Origin: Hydrogenothermaceae bacterium
GTDB taxonomy: Bacteria > Aquificota > Aquificia > Aquificales > Hydrogenothermaceae
Direction of reading: 5' to 3'
Length of the DNA stretch: 7,743 bases
Assembly (NCBI GenBank): GCA_015490675.1
Contig: WFXI01000241.1
Span: 1-7,743, forward strand
Below are positions 1-5,743 of this stretch, in pieces. Position numbers and translations under genes: made by a program. The first letter of the stretch is position 1. Every line of letters starts with the position of its first letter. Under the pieces are notes generated by a model. It had not been told where the DNA came from. It made no database searches and saw only the letters and a program-made list of their open reading frames with translations.

Positions 1-2207
1 CCACAGTCAGGGTTAATCCAGATTAGGTTCTTATCTATTACCTGAACAGTTCTTTCTGCTATTTCAAGCATTTCCTCAACTGGTGGAATTCTTGGTGAGT
101 GGATGTCGTAAACACCAACTCCTATTCCGTGGTCGTAGTTAAATCTTTCAAAAGCTTCTATGATTTCTCCTTTAGACCTTGATGCTTCAATTGAGATAAC
201 ATCTGCATCCATTGCATAAATCCATTCAATAATCTCGTTAAATTCTGAATAACACATATGAGTATGTATTTGAGTTGTTTCCTGAACTGTGTTGTTTGTT
301 AATCTAAATGCTTTAACTGCCCATTTTAAATATTCTTCTTGTTTTCTTTTTTTAAGAGGAAGTCCTTCTCTAAATGCAGGCTCATCTATTTGAATTACTT
401 TTATTCCTTCTTTTTCAAGGTCTAAAACTTCATCTCTCAATGCAAGTGCTATTTGATATGCAATTTCTTTTTTAGGTATGTCTTTTCTATAGAAAGACCA
501 GTTTAATATAGTTACAGGTCCAGTTAACATTCCTTTCATTGGTTTATCTGTTAAGCTTTGTGCATAAACAATTTCTTTAACTGTCATAGCGGAAGGTCTT
601 GAAACATCTCCATAAATAATTGGTGGTCTAACACATCTTGAGCCGTAAGACTGAACCCATCCATTTTTAGTAAATGCAAAACCATCCATTTTTTCACCGA
701 AGAACTCAACCATATCTGTTCTTTCAAATTCTCCGTGAACAAATACATCAAGTCCAAGGTCTTCCTGTATTTCTACTGCCTTCTTAATCTGCTCTTTTAT
801 AAAGTTCTCATATTCTTCTGCTGAAATTTCTCCTCTTCTAAATTTAGCTCTCATTTGACGAACTTCTTTTGTTTGAGGGAAACTTCCTATTGTGGTAGTT
901 GGGAACCTTGGAAGACCAAGCATTTCAATTTGCTTTTTGTATCTTTCTTTAAAGTCGTGAGGTCTTTTTATTTCTTGCTGGTCTATTCCTTCTATAGCTT
1001 TTCTTACTTCTTCATTTTTAAACTCATCTCTAAGAGCCTGTAAAGATTGTGCAGGAACTTCTTTTCCTTCATTTATTATTTCTTTTAATGTTTTAATTTC
1101 CTCAAGTCTTTCATTTGCAAATGATAAAAGACCGATTAATCTATCATCTAAATGTCCTTTTTCTGGTTCTAATGACACTGGTAGGTGGAAAAGTGGTGCT
1201 GCATTTGATAAAACAATTCTGTCTTCATCAACATAATTTTTAATCTCATCAATTAAAGCTAACACTTCTTTATAATCTGTTTTCCAAGGGTCTCTACCTG
1301 AAATTACTCCAGCCTGTAGTTTTTTATCTTTTGGAAATCCATATTTTTTAAGATTTTCAAGATTTTCATTATTTACAACAAAATCAAGCCCAATACCTGC
1401 AACTGGAAGTTCATTTGTAATTCTTTCAAAGTGGTCAAGGCTTTCGTAGTATGTATGGACGAAAATTTCAATATTATCTATTCCATCAGTTATTATTTTA
1501 TAAGCCTCAATTAACGCATCTATCTTTTCATCATCTAAATCTAAAACAAGTGCAGGTTCATCAAACTGAACTGCTTTTACTCCCTCTTGTTGTAACTCTT
1601 TAAGCATTTGGTTGTAAACAGAAGCTATCTCAAGGAGTAATGGTTTAAATTTCTCACTTTCATCTGCTTTTACCATTTTCATTAAAAGAGAGCCTTCCTG
1701 TCTTTCGTAAACTTTAGAAAGCATTAAGTATGTAAATGCTCCAACTAAAACAGGTTTTGTTTCAACTCCAAATTTTTCTTTTGCCCATTTATAAGAAGTT
1801 AAAGGCCTGTTTTTTACTAATTTAAATCCACCAGTTAATTCTGGAACAATATAGTGGTAGTTTGTGTCAAACCATTTTGTCATTTCACAGGCAATAGCAT
1901 CTTTTGTTCCCCTTGCCATTGCAAAGTATCTATCAAGGCTATCTTCTATATTTTGAAATCTTTGTGGAATAGCATTAATCATAGTAGAAATATCTAATAC
2001 AAAATCGTAAAGTGAAAAATCGTTAGATGGAATGTAATCTAAATTTGCATCTATTACTTTTTTCATTCTTTCAATATCAACTTCTTCTGCCCTTTTAAGC
2101 ATTTCTTCTTTTGAAATTTCACCTTTCCAGTAGCTTTCAACTGCCTTTTTTAATTCTCTGTTTGGTCCAATTTTAGGATAACCAAAAACTGTAGTTTTAA
2201 TTGCCAT
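1..2207 (-). CDS. metE: 5-methyltetrahydropteroyltriglutamate-homocysteine methyltransferase (cobalamin-independent methionine synthase), C-terminus cut off
   Basis: This enzyme makes methionine in the cytoplasm by moving the methyl group of 5-methyltetrahydrofolate (polyglutamate) to homocysteine, without vitamin B12. The translation starts MAIKTTVFGYPKIGPNRELK, the usual MetE opening, and stays open for 735 codons to the edge; the family is about 755 residues, so only the last 20-30 are missing. Visible marks include GVISGRDPWKTD in the N-terminal half, TTTIGSFPQT at the start of the catalytic half and WVQSYGSRCVRPPIIYGD. The zinc and homocysteine ligands are present: H650 and C652 in HTHMCYSE, Glu in SIEASRS, and the last ligand C735 in NPDCG right at the edge (E. 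coli H641, C643, E665, C726). The ATG at 2207 is preceded by AGGAGG (2214-2219). The gene is divergent from a Fur-family regulator and shares a palindromic operator candidate with it. Confidence 0.97.
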   Translation of the reverse strand, partial: MAIKTTVFGYPKIGPNRELKKAVESYWKGEISKEEMLKRAEEVDIERMKKVIDANLDYIPSNDFSLYDFVLDISTMINAIPQRFQNIEDSLDRYFAMARGTKDAIACEMTKWFDTNYHYIVPELTGGFKLVKNRPLTSYKWAKEKFGVETKPVLVGAFTYLMLSKVYERQEGSLLMKMVKADESEKFKPLLLEIASVYNQMLKELQQEGVKAVQFDEPALVLDLDDEKIDALIEAYKIITDGIDNIEIFVHTYYESLDHFERITNELPVAGIGLDFVVNNENLENLKKYGFPKDKKLQAGVISGRDPWKTDYKEVLALIDEIKNYVDEDRIVLSNAAPLFHLPVSLEPEKGHLDDRLIGLLSFANERLEEIKTLKEIINEGKEVPAQSLQALRDEFKNEEVRKAIEGIDQQEIKRPHDFKERYKKQIEMLGLPRFPTTTIGSFPQTKEVRQMRAKFRRGEISAEEYENFIKEQIKKAVEIQEDLGLDVFVHGEFERTDMVEFFGEKMDGFAFTKNGWVQSYGSRCVRPPIIYGDVSRPSAMTVKEIVYAQSLTDKPMKGMLTGPVTILNWSFYRKDIPKKEIAYQIALALRDEVLDLEKEGIKVIQIDEPAFREGLPLKKRKQEEYLKWAVKAFRLTNNTVQETTQIHTHMCYSEFNEIIEWIYAMDADVISIEASRSKGEIIEAFERFNYDHGIGVGVYDIHSPRIPPVEEMLEIAERTVQVIDKNLIWINPDC

Positions 2208-2213
2208 AAAATT

Positions 2214-2219
2214 CCTCCT
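2214..2219 (-). promoter_or_regulatory. ribosome binding site of metE
   Basis: AGGAGG on the minus strand, 6 nt before the ATG at 2207. It is a full match to the anti-Shine-Dalgarno core and fixes the metE start. Confidence 0.85.
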
Positions 2220-2240
2220 GAAAAATTTTCCTTAAATAAC

Positions 2241-2269
2241 ATTGTCTCATAATAAAATTTCAAATGCAA
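2241..2269 (-). promoter_or_regulatory. predicted sigma-70 promoter of metE
   Basis: On the minus strand TTGCAT (2264-2269) is followed after 17 nt by GACAAT (2241-2246), a fair -35/-10 pair. It would give a leader of roughly 27 nt before the metE ATG. The -35 box lies inside the left half of the 15-bp palindrome, so a protein bound there should block RNA polymerase. The -10 match is only moderate. Confidence 0.45.
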
Positions 2270-2279
2270 ATCATTTGCA
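2265..2279. promoter_or_regulatory. 7-1-7 inverted repeat, candidate Fur-family operator
   Basis: The sequence TGCAAATCATTTGCA is a perfect 7-1-7 palindrome in the metE/fur-like intergenic gap. Fur-family proteins (Fur, PerR, Zur, Nur) are known to bind 15-bp 7-1-7 sites such as TGATAATNATTATCA; this one has the same layout and AAT-N-ATT core but GC in place of GA. Its halves overlap the predicted -35 boxes of both genes, so one site could control both. The inferred binder is the protein encoded next door at 2334-2750. Confidence 0.6.
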
Positions 2280-2304
2280 AAAAGAATATTTTTACTGATA
2301 TTAT
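2275..2304 (+). promoter_or_regulatory. predicted sigma-70 promoter of the Fur-family gene
   Basis: TTGCAA (2275-2280), an 18-nt spacer and TATTAT (2299-2304) lie upstream of the ATG at 2334. The -35 box overlaps the right half of the 15-bp palindrome, which fits negative autoregulation. Confidence 0.5.
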
Positions 2305-2333
2305 TAGTTATCTAACTTTTATAGGAAAGTAGA

Positions 2334-2750
2334 ATGAGTAAAAAGCTAGAAATACCAAAAAAGTATAGATTTACAAAGCAAAGAAAGGCAATTTTAGAAG
2401 TTTTAGAAAATGCAAATATCCCAATACACGCCGAAGATATATATCTAATGTTAAAAGAAAAAGGAATGGATATTAGCCTATCTACAATTTATAGAAATCT
2501 AGATATGCTTGTTAAAGAAGGGCTTGTGATTAAATCTTATATGATGAACGAGGATAAAGCTAGATTTGCCTTACCTGACAAGAAAAATTATTTAGTTTGT
2601 GAAAAATGTGGCAAGATTGTAATTATTGATAACTGCCCATTTGATAAGTTTAAAGAGGAGTTAAAAGAAGTTCATCAATTTGAGATAACAGGGCACTGCA
2701 TAGAGGTGTATGGCATATGCCCTGATTGTCAAAAAACTAATGAGAGTTAG
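2334..2750 (+). CDS. Fur-family transcriptional regulator with atypical metal-sensing residues
   Basis: A cytoplasmic DNA-binding repressor of the Fur/PerR/Zur family, 138 residues, the normal length. The N-terminal winged helix covers about residues 8-80 (RFTKQRKAILEVL, then the recognition helix SLSTIYRNLDMLVKEGLV). The dimerisation domain follows. Structural-zinc cysteine pairs are intact: C89/C92 (CEKC) and C129/C132 (CPDC). H32 in IHAEDIY matches the usual site-2 histidine, and H121 lies in the last conserved block. However, the normal His-rich run before the first CxxC (HHHDHLIC in E. coli Fur) is PDKKNYLVC here, and the glutamate of FEL is alanine in RFAL, so the classical regulatory site is largely gone. 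A weak SD, AGGAAA (2323-2328), precedes the ATG. Divergent neighbour: metE; convergent overlapping neighbour: the globin-PsiE gene. The subfamily (Fur, PerR, Zur or other) cannot be assigned. Confidence 0.9.
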   Translation: MSKKLEIPKKYRFTKQRKAILEVLENANIPIHAEDIYLMLKEKGMDISLSTIYRNLDMLVKEGLVIKSYMMNEDKARFALPDKKNYLVCEKCGKIVIIDNCPFDKFKEELKEVHQFEITGHCIEVYGICPDCQKTNES

Positions 2751-3648
2751 CTGGTTTAATTTTTTTGGCTATTAAAAAGTAAACAATACCTAAAATTAAT
2801 AGAACAAATCCATAGGCAACGAGTTTTTTTATATCTTCTGGTGATAGAGAAACAATAAGTATTTTTCTAATTATTGCTGCTAAAGCTACACTTATAAAGG
2901 CAGTTAGGGCAAACCCTCCACCTCTTAGGTGTTTTATTTCTTCACCCATCAGTTCTGCAACAGCCCATAAAATTAGTAAGCTACCAAGGGTTTTAATAAT
3001 CCCTTCTTCAATGGAAACTTTGCCAGTTATTAGTTCATAAATATCAAAAGCAAATAGTCCAATTACAAAGAAAGACATTAAAATAAGTGCAACTAGAAGG
3101 GTCATATCAAGGAAATCTGCAAATCTTTTAGAAATTCTAACTAGCTTTTTTTCTAGTTTAGAGAGTTTCATATAACGGCTTATTTCTTCTTCTATATATG
3201 CTTTTGTCAGAATGTCTAAATTTATATCTAAAAGTTTCCCTAGACTTTCTACATAAAGGTTTCTTTGTCTTGAGTATCCAAATTCTTGGTTTATTTTTTC
3301 AATGAAAAACCTTCTTATGAAGTTAAATGTAGCATTTATATAATGATTTGGAATTCCTAGCTGGTCGTGGACTTCTCCAATTTTGTGAAGTTTTTCAAAA
3401 TATCTATCATCGTAATTTCCAGAAAAAAGGTCTTTATACCACTGTTTTATTTTTTCTGTATGTCTTTTTTTTACTTCTTCATTTTTGAAGAATTTATGGG
3501 CTTGAGGTAGTCTAAAAATAAATTTGTATAATCTGTCTAAAAACTCATCTAAATGTTTTTCCATTATTGGTCTTAATTCTTTTATTCTTTCTTCATCAAC
3601 AGCAGTAAATTCGTAATCTTTTTTTATCTGGTCAAAATTTTCAAGCAT
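2737..3648 (-). CDS. globin-sensor domain fused to a PsiE-like four-helix membrane domain
   Basis: A predicted 303-residue inner-membrane haem sensor. Residues about 5-160 look like the protoglobin/globin-coupled-sensor fold: all-helical, with KIGEVHDQLGIPNHYI carrying the expected proximal haem ligand H94 (family pattern iG..H...Gi...yY). A charged linker (160-178) leads to the membrane part: helices about 182-205, 217-235, 246-266 and 276-294. The stretch AELMGEEIKHLRGGGF followed by FISVALAAIIRKILI is the signature of PsiE (phosphate-starvation-inducible E) proteins, whose biochemical role is unknown. The inference is that O2, NO or CO binding to haem is passed to the membrane domain; no kinase, cyclase or methyl-accepting output domain is present. 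The ATG at 3648 has the SD AGGAGA close upstream. Its 3' end overlaps the convergent Fur-family gene by 14 bp. Domain calls come from reading motifs, not from a profile search. Confidence 0.85.
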   Translation of the reverse strand: MLENFDQIKKDYEFTAVDEERIKELRPIMEKHLDEFLDRLYKFIFRLPQAHKFFKNEEVKKRHTEKIKQWYKDLFSGNYDDRYFEKLHKIGEVHDQLGIPNHYINATFNFIRRFFIEKINQEFGYSRQRNLYVESLGKLLDINLDILTKAYIEEEISRYMKLSKLEKKLVRISKRFADFLDMTLLVALILMSFFVIGLFAFDIYELITGKVSIEEGIIKTLGSLLILWAVAELMGEEIKHLRGGGFALTAFISVALAAIIRKILIVSLSPEDIKKLVAYGFVLLILGIVYFLIAKKIKPANSH

Positions 3649-3772
3649 AAATTTCTCCTGAAAGAAGACAGATTTGACTAATAAAAGGATACCAAAATTA
3701 AGAGGATAAATGTGTAAATATTAAGGCTGGGCGAAAGCCCAAACCCCAGTCAAAGGAGGTGTCTAATGAGAT
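3649..3772. other. intergenic region between globin-PsiE gene and CRISPR array
   Basis: It holds the SD and presumed promoter of the globin-PsiE gene on the minus strand (no strong -35/-10 pair is evident; TTTACA with TGGTAT 18 nt later is the best I see). Nearer the array it carries a structured element (3725-3751) and a strong plus-strand SD. In one plus frame the region from 3702 is open through the repeats (residues ending ..VNIKAGRKPKPQSKEVSNEI), which loosely recalls the tail of IS605-type TnpB proteins, but the match is too weak to call. Confidence 0.5.
3725..3768 (+). promoter_or_regulatory. small structured RNA element with strong SD and ATG next to the CRISPR array
   Basis: TGGGC-GAAA-GCCCA (3728-3741) is a perfect 5-bp hairpin with a GNRA tetraloop. 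The same G-run can instead pair in a longer 7-bp helix: GGCTGGG (3725-3731) with CCCAGTC (3745-3751), including one G-U pair. The two folds exclude each other. One base later comes AAAGGAGG (3752-3759), then an ATG (3766-3768) at ideal 6-nt spacing. The layout resembles a leader that controls translation, but the reading frame from this ATG is only 19 codons and runs into the first repeat. On the minus strand the hairpin could instead end the CRISPR transcript, though no clean T-run follows. It does not match a riboswitch class I recognise. Confidence 0.35.
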
Positions 3773-3807
3773 CCCAAAATTCCCTAAGAAAAGCGGGAGA
3801 ATGCAAG
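3773..3807 (-). repeat. degenerate terminal CRISPR repeat
   Basis: This leader-distal repeat matches the consensus at 30 of 35 positions. Four of the five changes fall in the outermost five bases, so the 5'-handle part of the repeat is lost here (ATTTTGGG in place of ATTGCGAC on the minus strand). This is typical of the old end of an array. Confidence 0.85.
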
Positions 3808-4177
3808 CAATTAAAAAAAACTTGACATATAGCATAAATTATGGTCGCAATTCCCTAAAGAAGTCGGGAGAATGCAAGGAAACGAAACCTGAAGAAGATT
3901 TGTATCCTGTGGAAGAATTGTCGCAATTCCCTAATAAAAGCGGGAGAATGCAAGGAAAAGGAGGTAGTAGAAGAGTTTGTAGGATACACGAATGTCGCAA
4001 TTCCCTAATAAAAGCGGGAGAATGCAAGAAAAAACTTGGCATTTCTGGAGCAGAATATTTTTCGAGAAGAGAGTCGCAATTCCCTAATAAAAGCGGGAGA
4101 ATGCAAGATACAAATTTAGAATTTTTGAATAAAAAAATTAAGGTCGCAATTCCCTAATAAAAGCGGGAGAATGCAAG
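3773..4177 (-). CRISPR. CRISPR array, 6 repeats and 5 spacers, transcribed on the minus strand
   Basis: Six 35-nt repeats sit at 3773-3807, 3844-3878, 3920-3954, 3994-4028, 4073-4107 and 4143-4177. The last four are identical on the plus strand, beginning GTCGCAATTCCCTAA and ending GCGGGAGAATGCAAG. Spacers are 36, 41, 39, 44 and 35 nt and unrelated to each other. The second repeat has 4 changes in its centre; the first has 5, mostly at its outer end. Decay at the left means the leader is at the right and transcription is leftward. In that direction the repeat ends ATTGCGAC, like the 8-nt 5' handles of type I and III crRNAs, and TCCC/GGGA can form the usual short stem. No cas genes are in the window, so the machinery must act in trans. 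The subtype cannot be told from the repeat alone. Confidence 0.95.
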
Positions 4178-4393
4178 AGTACCTAGCAAACCATTGATAC
4201 AAGCCATATTCAGAAAGTCAAGTAGCCGATTTTTAACTTTTTTAACCTTAGCTATCTTCATAATAGCATAAACAAAGCCTCCGAGCAACAAAAAATAGTA
4301 AATCTTTATTTTATGCGGTTTAGAAGGCAATTTTTTCTCAAAAATTATCCCCAAAACCTCTGCCACATCCCAGTTTAGGTAACAAATTTTTAG
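4154..4393 (-). pseudogene. possible gene relic overlapping the CRISPR leader
   Basis: A minus-strand frame is free of stops from 4393 to 4154 and its last residues are encoded by the first CRISPR repeat. The part outside the repeat reads convincingly like protein: NWDVAEVLGIIFEKKLPSK, then a hydrophobic helix IYYFLLLGGFVYAIMKIA, a basic stretch KVKKVKNR and LLDFLNMACINGLLG. The only upstream start is a GTG at 4366 without a good SD, and a stop sits at 4394-4396. I do not recognise the family. It may be the remains of a longer gene interrupted by the array, or a chance frame in a leader sequence. Confidence 0.3.
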
Positions 4394-4489
4394 TTAAATC
4401 CTCGCAAAGTATTGATATTAAACCCTCCCAAGATTTTAAAAATCTGGTTAGTTTTTAACAACTTTGTCTCAACTAGATAATAAAGACAA
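4178..4489. other. CRISPR leader region and fmt downstream region
   Basis: This AT-rich stretch lies between the newest CRISPR repeat and the fmt stop codon. It holds the predicted crRNA promoter (4194-4221) and the possible gene relic. Two weak symmetrical sequences follow fmt: an inverted repeat TTGTCT/AGACAA (4464-4469 with 4484-4489, 14-nt loop) and a perfect 7-1-7 A/T palindrome AGATTTTAAAAATCT (4431-4445). Neither has the GC stem and T-run of a standard intrinsic terminator, so the end of the fmt operon is not clear and its transcript could read into the array. Confidence 0.5.
4194..4221 (-). promoter_or_regulatory. predicted promoter of the CRISPR transcript
   Basis: On the minus strand TTGACT (4216-4221) is followed after 16 nt by TATCAA (4194-4199). 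Transcription would begin just before the right-most, best-conserved repeat, which agrees with the orientation deduced from repeat decay. Confidence 0.45.
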
Positions 4490-5425
4490 TTATGAAAGTT
4501 TTTCTCCTTCTTTTATATGATATCCTCTAACTGCATCGTCAGCAGATATAGGTTTGCCATTTGGAAACTGAACTTTGGTTATTAAAAGCTTTCCTTTCCC
4601 TGTTTGGACTATAAAACCTTTTCCTTTTTCTAGTTTTACTATTTCACCTATGTTTTCATCAGAGTCTTCATCAACAATTTTTGCATCTAAAATTTTTATT
4701 TGAGTATCTCTAAAATCTGTAAAAGCTTTTGGCCATACTTTTAGAGCTCTAATTTGATTAAAAATTTCTCTTGCAGATTTAGACCAGTCTATTTTTCCTT
4801 CTTCTTTTTCTATTGGTTTTGCATAGGTTGCCTTTGAATGGTCTTGAGGTGTTTTTTTTGCTTTACCTGTTTCTATTTCATCTAATACTTCTATTAAAAG
4901 TTTGGCTCCTTCTTCTGCTAGCTTATCGTGAAGAGAAACAATATCGTCCTCATCTAAAATTTCCACTTCCCTACATTTATAAACATCTCCAGCATCAAGT
5001 TCTTTTGTAATTTCCATAATACATACACCAGTTTTGTCTTTGCCTTCCATTATTGCCCTGTGAATTGGTGCTGCTCCTCTAAATTCTGGAAGTAGCGATG
5101 CGTGAACATTTATAGTTTTATATTTTGGTATTTCTATAATATCTTCAGGAATTATTTTTCCATAAGCTACAACAACTGATACATCAGGATTTAATTCTTT
5201 TAATATCTTTCTAATTTCTTCATTGTTTTTTAGTTTTTCTGGTTGATAAACAGGAATATTATGTTTTTCAGCCAAAACTTTAACTGGAGGTGGTGTTAGC
5301 TTTTTTCCTCTTCCTTTTGGTTTATCTGGCTGGGTAATAACAGCTACAACTTCGTGTTTAGAGTTAATTAATTCTTCTAAATTTCTTACAGCAAAATCTG
5401 GCGTACCCCAAAAAACTACTCTCAT
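4490..5425 (-). CDS. fmt: methionyl-tRNA formyltransferase
   Basis: Formylates the amino group of methionine on initiator tRNA using 10-formyltetrahydrofolate, in the cytoplasm, for translation initiation. The 311 residues match the family length. The N-terminal Rossmann-like domain (about 1-200) begins MRVVFWGTPDFAVRNLEEL, with the QPDKPKGRGKKL loop. The active site is complete: N106, H108 and the SLLPEFRGAAPI motif (110-121), and D144 in KELDAGDVY (E. coli N109, H111, D147). The C-terminal OB-like tRNA-binding domain (about 205-305) contains AREIFNQIRALKVWP. AAGGAG (5431-5436) lies 5 nt before the ATG. Its ATG overlaps the stop of the 39-residue membrane ORF as ATGA, so it is probably translationally coupled. 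It is the last gene of the operon; def, often next to fmt, is not seen here. Confidence 0.97.
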   Translation of the reverse strand: MRVVFWGTPDFAVRNLEELINSKHEVVAVITQPDKPKGRGKKLTPPPVKVLAEKHNIPVYQPEKLKNNEEIRKILKELNPDVSVVVAYGKIIPEDIIEIPKYKTINVHASLLPEFRGAAPIHRAIMEGKDKTGVCIMEITKELDAGDVYKCREVEILDEDDIVSLHDKLAEEGAKLLIEVLDEIETGKAKKTPQDHSKATYAKPIEKEEGKIDWSKSAREIFNQIRALKVWPKAFTDFRDTQIKILDAKIVDEDSDENIGEIVKLEKGKGFIVQTGKGKLLITKVQFPNGKPISADDAVRGYHIKEGEKLS

Positions 5426-5541
5426 TTGTGCTCCTTGTTAGTTTTAGATACATATAAATACGCAAAGGCTAAACTTCCTAGAGCAAATAATGCTAAAAAT
5501 CCAAATATAAAAAGATAGTATCCATAAAGTTCTTCATTCAT
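5422..5541 (-). CDS. 39-residue single-pass membrane protein
   Basis: This small ORF encodes MNEELYGYYLFIFGFLALF followed by ALGSLAFAYLYVSKTNKEHK: a short acidic N-terminus, one hydrophobic helix (about 7-31) and a basic tail, the layout of an N-out, C-in single-pass protein. GGAGG (5551-5555) lies 9 nt before the ATG at 5541. It overlaps the upstream 68-residue gene by 8 nt and the fmt start by 4 nt (ATGA). The good SD, fully packed position and clean membrane profile support a real gene, although it is short. It superficially resembles small oxidase subunits such as CcoQ, but there are no oxidase genes nearby and I would not assign a function. Confidence 0.65.
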   Translation of the reverse strand: MNEELYGYYLFIFGFLALFALGSLAFAYLYVSKTNKEHK

Positions 5542-5740
5542 TTTTTATATCCTCCAGCTTTTTACCAATTATTATAAGAAAAAAGCCTGATATAACAATA
5601 ATCAGATAAGAAATCATACCTATTAGATAAAATTTATTGCTGATATTTGGAGAAACCAAAGGTTGCAAAATCATAAACACTATTACCGCAACTGCTAAAT
5701 TTAAAAAATGCTTTCCTAATTCCTTTAAAGCTTCTCCCAA
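5534..5740 (-). CDS. 68-residue two-helix membrane protein of unknown function
   Basis: Two hydrophobic helices (about 12-28 and 38-58) are joined by a short loop, PLVSPNISNKFY, with a charged amphipathic N-terminus (GEALKELGKHF) and basic C-terminus (GKKLEDIKNE). The start is a TTG at 5740, 3 nt after the stop of the regulator gene, with only a weak AGAGG upstream, so translation probably depends on coupling. It overlaps the next small membrane ORF by 8 nt. Size and layout vaguely recall AtpI-like proteins, but no diagnostic motif is present. Confidence 0.7.
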   Translation of the reverse strand: MGEALKELGKHFLNLAVAVIVFMILQPLVSPNISNKFYLIGMISYLIIVISGFFLIIIGKKLEDIKNE

Positions 5741-5743
5741 ACT

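Noticed and set aside
855..1043. Plus-strand frame of 62 codons, and similar plus-strand frames at 4813-5010, 6320-6595 and 7099-7317
   Set aside because: Each is the antisense of a well-supported gene (metE, fmt, hisB, dnaC) with low-complexity hydrophobic translation and no convincing SD.
1111..1124. Perfect 14-bp palindrome TCATTTGCAAATGA sharing a half-site with the operator candidate
   Set aside because: It lies deep inside metE coding sequence with no 7-1-7 spacing and no promoter nearby; in such AT-rich DNA it may be chance, though it could be a secondary binding site.
3702..3772. Tail of an IS605-type tnpB gene
   Set aside because: Only a loose likeness (NIKAG and a Ser/Lys-rich tail), with none of the DDE-like RuvC or zinc-finger motifs upstream; kept only as a hypothesis for the hairpin.
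3759..4157. Plus-strand 132-codon frame (GTG start) through the CRISPR array
   Set aside because: Its repeated FPNKSGRMQ-type units are simply the CRISPR repeat read in different frames; spacers have no shared frame length. The array explains it fully, as it does the opposite frame at 3839-4042.
4431..4489. Inverted repeats after fmt as an intrinsic terminator
   Set aside because: Stems are A/T-rich or have a 14-nt loop and no T-run follows on the minus strand.
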